Shown here one piece after another: positions 1 to 5,797 of a DNA stretch of 9,169 nucleotides. The notes below the pieces were generated by a model. The model searched no databases, was not told the origin of the DNA, and was given only the letters and a program-made list of their open reading frames with translations. The stretch lies in contig JADFRV010000086.1 of the NCBI GenBank assembly GCA_022561095.1, forward strand, positions 1 to 9,169, written 5' to 3'. This DNA comes from Chloroflexota bacterium (GTDB taxonomy: Bacteria; Chloroflexota; Dehalococcoidia; SM23-28-2; RBG-16-64-32). Numbering within the stretch: position 1 is the stretch's first letter; each line of letters begins with the position of its first letter. Position numbers and translations under genes: made by a program.

Positions 1-176
1 TGCACGCCTGGGACCGCTACGTGATTGACGGGGTGGTCAACGGCCTAGCCTCTCTGATGCGACTTAGCTCGGAGAAAGTCCGTCTGGCGCAGGCAGGACA
101 GGCGCAGATCTACGGGGCAGCGATATTCATCGGCGTGGTGGCCATGATCGCCGGCGTGCTGATAGCGAATCCCTGA
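1..176 (+). CDS. nuoL: NADH-quinone oxidoreductase subunit L (NuoL), C-terminal fragment
   Basis: This is the last 57 codons of a gene that begins left of the window; the frame runs from base 3 and ends at TGA 174-176. The peptide starts HAWDRYVIDGVVNG and continues through LAQAGQAQIYG into one hydrophobic helix, ending LIANP. NuoL proteins characteristically end this way: a D-x-x-x-D-G-V-V-N segment, an (Q)-x-G-x-x-Q-x-Y motif and a final membrane helix. NuoL is the distal antiporter-like subunit of complex I, carries the long lateral helix, and takes part in proton translocation in the cytoplasmic membrane. The gene lies directly before nuoM, as in most nuo operons, and its stop codon falls within the nuoM ribosome-binding region. 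Only the tail is visible, so nothing can be said about the pump residues. Identification rests on the motif and on position. Confidence 0.9.
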   Translation, partial: HAWDRYVIDGVVNGLASLMRLSSEKVRLAQAGQAQIYGAAIFIGVVAMIAGVLIANP

Positions 177-183
177 GGTAGAT

Positions 184-1650
184 GTGCTCACCTTTATCAT
201 ATTCTTCCCGATCGCAGGAGTGGCCGCCATCCTGCTGCTGCCGCGTGAGCGGGAGAGCTGGGCGAAGTGGATAGCAGCCGGGGTCGGCGCCGTGATCCTG
301 GCGCTCACACTGACGCTGTTCGCCGCCTACGACCGCGACCCGGGCGGCTTCCAGTTCGTCGATAGCACTACCTGGCTGGAGTCGGACTTCGTCGACTTCA
401 CGCTCCAGTACGCCGTGGGCGTGGACGGCCTTTCGCTAGCGCTGGTGGCGCTCACCGGCTTCCTGTTCCTGGTGGCGGTGCTCATCTCCTGGCGGATTGA
501 CCTGCGGCCGAGGGAGTACTTCGCCTGGATCCTAGTGCTGGAGACGAGCCTGCTGGGGGTGTTCAGCGCCCTGGACTTCATGCTGTTCTTCATGTTCTGG
601 GAGATAGAGGTCATCCCGATGTTCTTCCTGATCTCTATCTGGGGGAGCGGCCGCAAGCTGTACTCGGCCTGGAAGTACGTCCTGTATACGCTGTTCGGGT
701 CCAGCTTAATGCTGGTGGGGATTCTGGCGCTGGGGTTTACCGCCGGGACGTTCGACATCCGCGAGCTGGGGCAGATAGGCGAGATCAAGGGGGCGATTCT
801 CCCGGCTTGGACGATGTTCTTGCTGTTGATCATCGCCTTCGGGATCAAGCTGCCGGTGGTGCCGTTTCACACCTGGCTGCCGGACGCGCACACGGACGCG
901 CCAACGGCGGTAAGCGTGATTTTGGCCGGGGTGCTGTTGAAGATGGGGGGCTACGGCATCCTCCGCCTCAGCTTCTCGATCATGCCGGACGTGGCTCGAG
1001 ACGCCTCGGTGTGGCTGGCCGGGTTCGCGGCGGTGAGCATCATCTACGGGGCGCTGGTGACGCTGATGCAGACCGACCTGAAGCGGCTGATCGCGTATTC
1101 GAGCGTAAGTCATATGGGGTACGTGCTGCTGGGAGCGTCGGCGCTGGGGACGGTGGGGCTGGCGGGGGCGGCGATGCAGATGTTCACGCACGGGCTGATC
1201 ACCGGCCTGCTGTTCGTCCTGGTGGGGATGATCTACGACCGCACCCACACGCGGAACATCGGTGATCTTTCAGGGATGGCCCACCGGATGCCGTTCATCG
1301 CGACGATGATGGTGATCGCGGGGCTGGCCTCGCTGGGGCTGCCCAGCCTGGCGGGGTTCGTCGCAGAGGTGACGGTGTTCCTGGGCACCTTCGATAAGCA
1401 CGAGTTCTTCACGATAGTGGGCGTCATCGGCATCGTGCTCACGGCGGGGTACATCCTGTGGATGATCCAGCGGGTGTTCTGGGGCGAGCTGAACGAGAAG
1501 TGGAAGGAGATCGGCGACGCAACCGCCTGGTGGGAGCGAGGGCCGCTGCTGGCGATGGTGGCGGTGATCTTCGCGGTGGGAGTGTACCCGGCGGTGGTGC
1601 TGGACCTGCTGGAGACGGGCGTGGCGCCGATAGCGGAGAGGTTGGCGTGA
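184..1650 (+). CDS. nuoM: NADH-quinone oxidoreductase subunit M (NuoM)
   Basis: This encodes a 488-residue membrane subunit of complex I, one of three Mrp-antiporter-like proton channels. The length is normal for the family and the protein is hydrophobic along nearly its whole length. Family residues are present: Glu140 in FWEIEVIPMFFLI (the TM5 glutamate), Lys222 in FGIKLPVVPFHTWLPDAHT (TM7 lysine), Lys253 in LLKMGGYG (TM8 lysine) and Glu395 in FVAEVTVF (TM12 glutamate). LKRLIAYSSVSHMGY at 299-313 is a further hallmark. These match the E. coli NuoM residues Glu144, Lys234, Lys265 and Glu407. The GTG start at 184 is preferred because GAGGTAG (175-181) lies just upstream. An overlapping ATG at 182 is in another frame. 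The start is only 7 nt after the nuoL stop, so the two genes are co-transcribed. No frameshift or missing key residue was seen. Confidence 0.97.
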   Translation: MLTFIIFFPIAGVAAILLLPRERESWAKWIAAGVGAVILALTLTLFAAYDRDPGGFQFVDSTTWLESDFVDFTLQYAVGVDGLSLALVALTGFLFLVAVLISWRIDLRPREYFAWILVLETSLLGVFSALDFMLFFMFWEIEVIPMFFLISIWGSGRKLYSAWKYVLYTLFGSSLMLVGILALGFTAGTFDIRELGQIGEIKGAILPAWTMFLLLIIAFGIKLPVVPFHTWLPDAHTDAPTAVSVILAGVLLKMGGYGILRLSFSIMPDVARDASVWLAGFAAVSIIYGALVTLMQTDLKRLIAYSSVSHMGYVLLGASALGTVGLAGAAMQMFTHGLITGLLFVLVGMIYDRTHTRNIGDLSGMAHRMPFIATMMVIAGLASLGLPSLAGFVAEVTVFLGTFDKHEFFTIVGVIGIVLTAGYILWMIQRVFWGELNEKWKEIGDATAWWERGPLLAMVAVIFAVGVYPAVVLDLLETGVAPIAERLA

Positions 1651-1685
1651 GGGACATGCCGATAGGTGAGGTTGAGGGGCTTGCT

Positions 1686-1790
1686 GGCGACCCTTCGGCA
1701 AGCTCTCCGAGCGGAGCATCGGTCCGACAGCGATCGGACTCCGAGCACGGAGAGTCCGCAAAGCGGACAGGGCAGGCTCTGAGGGTCGCC
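1686..1790 (+). repeat. Dispersed structured repeat, copy 1 (intergenic nuoM-nuoN)
   Basis: The element is bounded by a perfect 9-bp inverted repeat: GGCGACCCT at 1686-1694 and AGGGTCGCC at 1782-1790. Inside are CTCTCCG (1703-1709) pairing with CGGAGAG (1748-1754), GTCCGA (1722-1727) pairing with TCGGAC (1734-1739), and GTCCG (1754-1758) pairing with CGGAC (1764-1768). The core 1689-1781 is the longest of four related copies. Its left 23 nt differ from dnaX copy 2 (5353-5375) at one position, and its right 31 nt (1751-1781) at three positions (against 5391-5421). The core is 93 nt and stop-free in the frame used by the dnaX copies, reading DPSASSPSG ... KRTGQAL. No transposase is present, so if mobile it depends on another locus. 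It could act as an RNA structure between nuoM and nuoN; no such function is shown. Confidence 0.85.
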
Positions 1791-1804
1791 CCTACATTGG
1801 GGCG
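1787..1804 (+). promoter_or_regulatory. Small hairpin directly before the nuoN start codon
   Basis: CGCCCC (1787-1792) and GGGGCG (1799-1804) form a perfect 6-bp stem with a 6-nt loop, TACATT. The stem ends two bases before the nuoN ATG. The only purine-rich, Shine-Dalgarno-like stretch before nuoN is the GGGG of its 3' arm, so in mRNA the hairpin would compete with ribosome binding. The 5' arm shares bases with the right end of the adjacent repeat, so the two structures are alternatives. The pairing is plain in the sequence; any translational effect is inference. Confidence 0.5.
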
Positions 1805-1806
1805 TA

Positions 1807-3300
1807 ATGGATAGCGTTAATCGGTTCGGGCCGGAGCTGATCCTGCTGGCGATGGCGGGGGTTATCATCCTCGCTGACCTGGGCTGGGCCCTGGCGGGCA
1901 CGGGGGCGGAGCGGTGGCGGCGGGGGGCGCTGGCGGCGCTCGCCTTGACGGGCACAGCGGCCTCGATCGTCTGGTCTGCGCTGCTGATCGCCTTCGACGA
2001 GCAGGGTGAGGCGTTCAGCGGGATGATAAGCGTGGACGCGTTCGCGCTTTTCTTCAACTTCCTGTTCGCGGGCATCGCCGCCATCGTGATTCTCAGCTCT
2101 ATCGACTTCCTGCGCGGGAACCGGTTCGTAGCCGAGTACTACGCGCTGGTGCTGGCGTCAACGGCGGGGATGATGCTGCTGGCGAGCACGATAGATCTGA
2201 TCGCGATCTTCGTGGCGCTGGAGCTAACCGGCATAAGCCTGTACATCCTGGTGGCGTTCATGAAGGACGGCCGCTCCAGCGAGGCGGGGCTGAAGTACCT
2301 GCTCCTGGGAGCGATAAGCTCGGCCGTGGCGCTATACGGGATGGCCTACCTGTTCGGCATAACCGGTTCTACGTCGCTGGACGACATCGGGCAGGTGGTG
2401 AGCGAGGCGAACACCGAGACACGCTCGGCGCTGGTGCTGGCGATGGTGTTCCTGATAGCCGGGTTCGGGTTCAAGATGGCGATCGTGCCGTTCCAGATGT
2501 GGGTGCCGGACGTGTACGAGGGAGCGCCGACGCCGGTGACCGCATTTCTCTCCGTGGGCAGCAAGGCAGCGGGGTTCGCGGTAGTGATGCGCATCTTCCT
2601 CACCGCGTTATCTCCCGGAAACCCAGCGGAGGGTGGTTTGGATCCCAGCGATTGGGCAATCGTGTTCGCCATACTGGCGGCGATCTCCATGAGTCTGGGG
2701 AACATCACGGCGCTGGTGCAGGGGAACATCAAACGGATGCTGGGCTACAGCTCAATCGCCCAGGCGGGCACTTTCCTCATCGGCCTGGCGGCGGTGGCCG
2801 CCGCCGACCCCCAGCTGCTGCTGGGGACAAGCTCGGTGCTGTTCTTCCTGGGTACGTACGCGTTCACCAACCTGGGGGCGTTCATCGCCATCATCGCCAT
2901 ATCAAACAAGATCGGCTCGGACGAGATTGCGGACTACGCGGGCGTGGCGAAGCGTTCGCCGCTGCTGGCGCTGGGATTAACAATCTGCCTGCTCTCGCTG
3001 ACGGGGATACCGCCGACGGCGGGGTTCATCGCCAAGGTGTACGTGTTCAACGCCGCCGTGCAGGCCGATCTCGTCTGGCTGGCGATCGTGGGGGTGCTTA
3101 ACAGCGTGATCGCGGCGTACTACTACCTGCGTGTGGTGCTCAACATGTACACCGCCGAGCCAGCGAGCGAGGAGAGCATCCAACCCGGATACTACCTGGG
3201 GCTGGCGATGGTCGTGGCCGTGGTGGGGTTGCTGGTCGTCGGTATATTCCCCAGCCCGCTGCTGGAGGCGTCCGAGGCGGCGGCCGAGGTCTTCTCCTAG
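1807..3300 (+). CDS. nuoN: NADH-quinone oxidoreductase subunit N (NuoN)
   Basis: This encodes a 497-residue hydrophobic complex I subunit, the antiporter-like channel closest to the peripheral arm of the three encoded here. Diagnostic segments are Glu139 in VALELTGISLYIL, Lys223 in GFGFKMAIVPFQMWVPDVYEGA's first half, Lys253 in LSVGSKAAGFAV, and Lys410 in PPTAGFIAK. These correspond to the conserved Glu133, Lys217, Lys247 and Lys395 of E. coli NuoN. NIKRMLGYSSIAQAG at 307-321 is also typical. ATG at 1807 is chosen because the protein then opens with the usual PELILL helix and the frame is closed upstream at 1780-1782. The ribosome site is poor (GGGGCG only 2 nt away). nuoM and nuoN are separated by an unusually long 156 nt, almost all occupied by the repeat, whereas nuoL and nuoM are 7 nt apart. 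Confidence 0.97.
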   Translation: MDSVNRFGPELILLAMAGVIILADLGWALAGTGAERWRRGALAALALTGTAASIVWSALLIAFDEQGEAFSGMISVDAFALFFNFLFAGIAAIVILSSIDFLRGNRFVAEYYALVLASTAGMMLLASTIDLIAIFVALELTGISLYILVAFMKDGRSSEAGLKYLLLGAISSAVALYGMAYLFGITGSTSLDDIGQVVSEANTETRSALVLAMVFLIAGFGFKMAIVPFQMWVPDVYEGAPTPVTAFLSVGSKAAGFAVVMRIFLTALSPGNPAEGGLDPSDWAIVFAILAAISMSLGNITALVQGNIKRMLGYSSIAQAGTFLIGLAAVAAADPQLLLGTSSVLFFLGTYAFTNLGAFIAIIAISNKIGSDEIADYAGVAKRSPLLALGLTICLLSLTGIPPTAGFIAKVYVFNAAVQADLVWLAIVGVLNSVIAAYYYLRVVLNMYTAEPASEESIQPGYYLGLAMVVAVVGLLVVGIFPSPLLEASEAAAEVFS

Positions 3301-3315
3301 ACCCTGGAGGCTCCG

Positions 3316-3774
3316 GTGCCCGAGCACGTAGTCCCTATCGCCATCGCCCAGCCGTTCGTCAAGGCGGTTGGCGACGAGTGGCTAGCTACGATCGCGCTGC
3401 GGGTGCTGGAGGAGGAGGATACGCCGCCCTGCGAGCTAAGCGTCACGGTGACGGACGACGAGACGGTGCGCGGGCTTAACCGAGAGTACGCGGGCGAGGA
3501 TGAGGTCACAGACGTGCTCTCCTTCTCGCAGCAGGAGGGGGAGGAGCTCGTGGGGCCGCCAGGCGGCGTACCGGCGCTGGGCGAGGTGGTGATCGCCTAT
3601 CCGCAGGCGGCACGGCAGGCGGAGGAGGAGAGCCGCAGCGTGGAGGAGGAGGTCACGCGGCTGCTGATCCACGGCACGCTACACCTGCTGGGGTACGATC
3701 ACGCGGAACCGGGGGAGGAGCGCCGCATGAGGGGTCGAGAGGAGGAGCTGCTGGAGGTGATTAGCGAAGTGTAA
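3316..3774 (+). CDS. ybeY: Endoribonuclease YbeY (rRNA maturation factor)
   Basis: This encodes a 152-residue protein of the UPF0054/YbeY family, a zinc-dependent single-strand endoribonuclease involved in 16S rRNA 3'-end maturation and ribosome quality control in the cytoplasm. The metal-binding signature H-G-T-L-H-L-L-G-Y-D-H is complete at 119-129, with His119, His123 and His129 as ligands. The conserved N-R-x-Y segment is at 55-58, and the DVLSF strand at 66-70 carries the usual TDVLSF sequence. Length is normal. The GTG start at 3316 is supported by GGAGG at 3306-3310, five bases upstream. The gene begins 15 nt after nuoN with no visible terminator between them, so it probably rides on the nuo transcript. 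The protein is unusually rich in glutamate, especially around 102-112 and 132-145. Family assignment is secure. Confidence 0.95.
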   Translation: MPEHVVPIAIAQPFVKAVGDEWLATIALRVLEEEDTPPCELSVTVTDDETVRGLNREYAGEDEVTDVLSFSQQEGEELVGPPGGVPALGEVVIAYPQAARQAEEESRSVEEEVTRLLIHGTLHLLGYDHAEPGEERRMRGREEELLEVISEV

Positions 3775-3796
3775 CTCTTCGGAGGATTCTAGCCTG

Positions 3797-3849
3797 CCCC
3801 CCGCTGGTGACCGAAAAGGAGAAGCGCTCCGAGCCTTTTTCGTCGGGGG
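3797..3849 (+). terminator. Imperfect stem-loop with T run after ybeY, candidate terminator
   Basis: CCCCCG (3798-3803) can pair with CGGGGG (3844-3849). Inside it, CGAAAAGG (3812-3819) pairs with CCTTTTTCG (3834-3842), with one bulged T. GGAG (3818-3821) and CTCC (3827-3830) give an alternative inner stem followed by GAGCCTTTTT. A terminator here would separate the nuo-ybeY transcript from the dnaX promoter 130 nt downstream. The T run lies within the larger stem, not after it, so it is not a textbook intrinsic terminator. Confidence 0.4.
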
Positions 3850-3982
3850 TGCGGCGATGAGACGTGGAGCGCTGTCAGTAGTAGGTACGACGGTTGGTGA
3901 TGGGTAGATTTATGCGCATTGAACAGGGCGAGAGGCTTGTCAAGAGCCAGCACACTCGGTTCGAGGTTTGTCCGCGACCCCT

Positions 3983-4011
3983 TTGATTCGGTATGGCAGC
4001 CGCCATATAAT
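3983..4011 (+). promoter_or_regulatory. Sigma-70-type promoter for dnaX, leaderless configuration
   Basis: TTGATT (3983-3988) is followed by a 17-nt spacer and a perfect TATAAT (4006-4011), a near-ideal housekeeping promoter in an otherwise GC-rich stretch. Initiation 7-9 bases after the -10 box would fall around 4018-4021, on or next to the dnaX GTG at 4021. The messenger would therefore have essentially no 5' leader, which agrees with the absence of any Shine-Dalgarno sequence before that codon. It probably drives dnaX and the genes after it. Confidence 0.75.
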
Positions 4012-4020
4012 GACCGCGTA

Positions 4021-5748
4021 GTGAGCACCAAGGTCCCTTCGACAGGCTCCCCGTCTGGGCGGGCAGGACAGGTCCTGTACCGTAAGTGGCGCCCCCAGAC
4101 GTTCGCTGAGATCGTCGGTCAGGAGCCGGTCACGCGAACCCTGCGCAACTCCGTCGCTTCCAAACGAATCGCCCACGCGTATCTGCTGAGTGGGCCGCGC
4201 GGCACCGGCAAGACCAGCCTGGGGCGACTCGTCGCCAAGGCGGCCAACTGCGCCAACCCCGGAGACGGGGAGCCCTGCAACGAGTGCGACTCCTGCCGCG
4301 CCTTCCTGGAGGGGCGGGCGATCGACTTCATCGAGCAGGACGCGGCGAGCCACAACAGCGTGGACGACATCCGTCAGCTGCGAGAGAACGTGGTGCTCAA
4401 CCCGATGTCGGGCGAGTACAAGGTGTACCTGCTGGACGAGGTGCACATGCTGAGCGGCAGCGCCGAGAACGCGCTGCTCAAGACGCTGGAGGAGCCGCCG
4501 CCGCACATCATCTTCGTCCTGGCGACCACGGAGCCTCACAAGGTCTCAGCGACGATCATCTCCCGCTGCCAGCGGTTTGACCTACGGCGCATCCCCACGC
4601 CCGCGGTGGCGGAGCGGCTGGCGTTCATCTGCGGTGAGGAGGGGTTCACCCTGGACGAGGTCTCGCTGCAGGAGGTGGCGCGCAGCGCCGGCGGCAGCCT
4701 GCGCGACGCGATCAACGGCCTGGAGCAGATCGTGACCTACTACGGCGCTTCGCCAAGCTCGGAGCAGGTACGGGAGGCGCTGGGCATCAGCGTGGACGCC
4801 CGCAGCGCCCAGCTCGCCCGGCTGCTGCTCGCCGACCCTTCGACGGAGACAGGGCAGGCTCTAGCCGAGGGGCTGAAGCTGGTGGCCGCCGTGCGGGACG
4901 ACGGCGTGGACATGCGCCGGTTCTCGCGGGAGGTGGTCGGCTATCTGCGTGAGCTGCTGCTGGTGAAGGCAGGCGTGGCCGATACGCTGGATCAATCGAA
5001 GGAGACGCTGGCGGCGATGCAGGCGCTGGCCAAGCAGGCCAACCGGGCGGCAATCGTGAGCGCGCTCAAGGCGATAGGACGGCTGGACTTCCGCGACGAC
5101 CCGCAGTCGTCACTGCCGCTGGAGCTGGCGCTGGTGGAGCTCGTCGCGGAGGCGGAGAAGCCGGTAGAGAGGCCGGCGGCGGCAGCGGAGAAGGCTGTCC
5201 CGGCCCCGACAGAGCCGGGGGAGCCGCAGTTCTCGATTCCCGCATCGACGGCGGAGGAGGTGGCTGCCACGGCCACGGGCGCCACTGTGGGCGCGCCGGA
5301 GCCGGAAGCAGCGGAGGCGGAGCCAGCGCCGACGTCCGCCGGCGTGCCAGAGGACCCTTCGGCAGGCTCTCCGAGCCCCGATTCATCGGGAGAGTCCGAT
5401 AAGGGGACAGGGCAGGCTCTGTTGGCGCGGATCCGCGATGCCTGCAAGGAGAGCGACAAGCAGCTAGCGGCGCTCCTCAACGCTTCCTGCGAGGTGACGT
5501 CGCTGGAGGAGGACGTGCTGACGCTCGGCTTCTACCACACGTTCCACCTGGAGCGGATGGAGGCGGGCGGCTACGCGGATCGCCTGAGCGAGCTGGTGTC
5601 GCAGGAGTTGGGGAGGCCGATGACCGCCAAGCTAGTACACTCGCCGCGGAGGCCCACTCCGGGCAAGGTTAAGAGTGGACATCTGGTGCAGGCGGCCCAA
5701 GAGCTGGGCGCCAAGCCGATCGGAGAGGGAGAGCACGGCGACAGCTAA
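4021..5748 (+). CDS. dnaX: DNA polymerase III subunit gamma/tau (DnaX)
   Basis: This is the clamp-loader ATPase that opens and loads the sliding clamp in the replisome; 575 residues from GTG 4021. Visible features: YRKWRPQTF at 20-28, Walker A GPRGTGKT (58-65), a four-cysteine zinc module (Cys77, 86, 89, 92), Walker B VYLLDEVH (135-142), sensor 1 ATTEPHK (168-174) and the arginine-finger motif SRC (181-183). Domain III runs to about residue 375. A low-complexity Ala/Pro/Glu linker (about 376-465) follows, then a tau-like C-terminal domain. GTG 4021 is chosen because the promoter would initiate there; a TTG at 3919 opens the frame further but lies upstream of that promoter. Oddity: three segments, residues 5-19, 272-281 and 445-467, derive from the dispersed repeat, all in the same frame. 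No A-rich slippery heptamer was found, so a frameshifted gamma form is not evident. Confidence 0.95.
   Translation: MSTKVPSTGSPSGRAGQVLYRKWRPQTFAEIVGQEPVTRTLRNSVASKRIAHAYLLSGPRGTGKTSLGRLVAKAANCANPGDGEPCNECDSCRAFLEGRAIDFIEQDAASHNSVDDIRQLRENVVLNPMSGEYKVYLLDEVHMLSGSAENALLKTLEEPPPHIIFVLATTEPHKVSATIISRCQRFDLRRIPTPAVAERLAFICGEEGFTLDEVSLQEVARSAGGSLRDAINGLEQIVTYYGASPSSEQVREALGISVDARSAQLARLLLADPSTETGQALAEGLKLVAAVRDDGVDMRRFSREVVGYLRELLLVKAGVADTLDQSKETLAAMQALAKQANRAAIVSALKAIGRLDFRDDPQSSLPLELALVELVAEAEKPVERPAAAAEKAVPAPTEPGEPQFSIPASTAEEVAATATGATVGAPEPEAAEAEPAPTSAGVPEDPSAGSPSPDSSGESDKGTGQALLARIRDACKESDKQLAALLNASCEVTSLEEDVLTLGFYHTFHLERMEAGGYADRLSELVSQELGRPMTAKLVHSPRRPTPGKVKSGHLVQAAQELGAKPIGEGEHGDS
4033..4077 (+). 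repeat. Dispersed repeat, degenerate copy encoding the DnaX N-terminus
   Basis: TCCCTTCGACAGGCTCCCC, then a short centre, then GGGCAGGACAGGTCCTG match the two arms of the repeat in order and orientation, though less exactly than the other copies. It spans 45 nt, 15 codons of dnaX (residues 5-19), reading VPSTGSPSGRAGQVL. This aligns with the DPSAGSPS ... TGQAL of copy 2 in the same reading phase. It abuts the conserved YRKWRP start of the ATPase domain, where family members usually have only a few residues. Divergence makes this the least certain of the dnaX copies. Confidence 0.6.
4834..4863 (+). repeat. Dispersed repeat, minimal copy inside DnaX domain III
   Basis: GACCCTTCGACGGAGACAGG followed by GCAGGCTCTA keeps the outermost parts of both arms and has lost the central structured part. 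It spans 30 nt, ten codons (residues 272-281), reading DPSTETGQAL. The start and end coincide with codon boundaries in the same phase as the other dnaX copies. It lies in the helical domain III, after LARLLLA and before the AEGLKLVAAVRDDG helix, a place where homologues usually have a short turn. Confidence 0.7.
5353..5421 (+). repeat. Dispersed repeat, well-preserved copy in the DnaX linker
   Basis: The left 23 nt (5353-5375) and right 31 nt (5391-5421) match intergenic copy 1 with one and three mismatches. The centre is different: CCCGAT (5377-5382) and ATCGGG (5385-5390) form a perfect 6-bp hairpin in place of the larger structure in copy 1. The element is 69 nt, 23 codons of dnaX (residues 445-467), beginning DPSAGSPS and ending KGTGQAL, with no stop. 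It falls at the end of the Pro/Ala-rich linker, just before the C-terminal domain, where an insertion should be tolerated. Confidence 0.85.
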
Positions 5749-5760
5749 GGCCGGATGGGA

Positions 5761-5792
5761 TGAATATATACAATACCGTAGGGGATTGGAGG
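5761..5792 (+). promoter_or_regulatory. AT-rich patch and Shine-Dalgarno before ybaB, possible weak promoter
   Basis: The dnaX-ybaB gap holds the short AT-rich run TGAATATATACAAT (5761-5774), which contains a TACAAT -10-like hexamer (5769-5774). No acceptable -35 hexamer lies 16-18 nt upstream. GGAGG (5788-5792) sits five bases before the ybaB ATG and is a clear ribosome site. An internal promoter is possible but weakly supported; read-through from dnaX is equally likely. Confidence 0.3.
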
Positions 5793-5797
5793 TCTAG

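Noticed and set aside
88..108. GGCAGGACAGG in the nuoL tail exactly matches 11 nt of the repeat in the DnaX N-terminus.
   Set aside because: It encodes the conserved G-x-x-Q-x-Y motif expected at this place in NuoL, and no left arm is nearby, so chance similarity is the simpler reading.
1458..1814. A 118-codon plus-strand frame running through the nuoM end and the intergenic repeat.
   Set aside because: Most overlaps nuoM in the wrong frame; the rest is the repeat read in its open phase. It has no separate start or ribosome site, so it is not called as a gene.
1233..2084. Long minus-strand open frame of 283 codons opposite nuoM and nuoN.
   Set aside because: It overlaps two certain genes in a GC-rich region, where antisense frames stay open because of codon bias, and its translation has no recognisable domain.
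3775..3918. An SRP RNA or tRNA gene upstream of dnaX, a common place for the former.
   Set aside because: No conserved SRP core (such as the GGAAGGAAGCAGCC-like loop) and no cloverleaf could be found; a GGTTCGAG at 3958-3965 is an isolated T-loop look-alike.
3919..4020. TTG start giving DnaX 34 extra N-terminal residues.
   Set aside because: The extension resembles no DnaX N-terminus, has no ribosome site, and contains the strong promoter, which would start transcription downstream of this codon.
5100..5420. Programmed frameshift in dnaX producing a short gamma form.
   Set aside because: No run of A residues or slippery heptamer was seen in the linker region; the frame is continuous to 5748.
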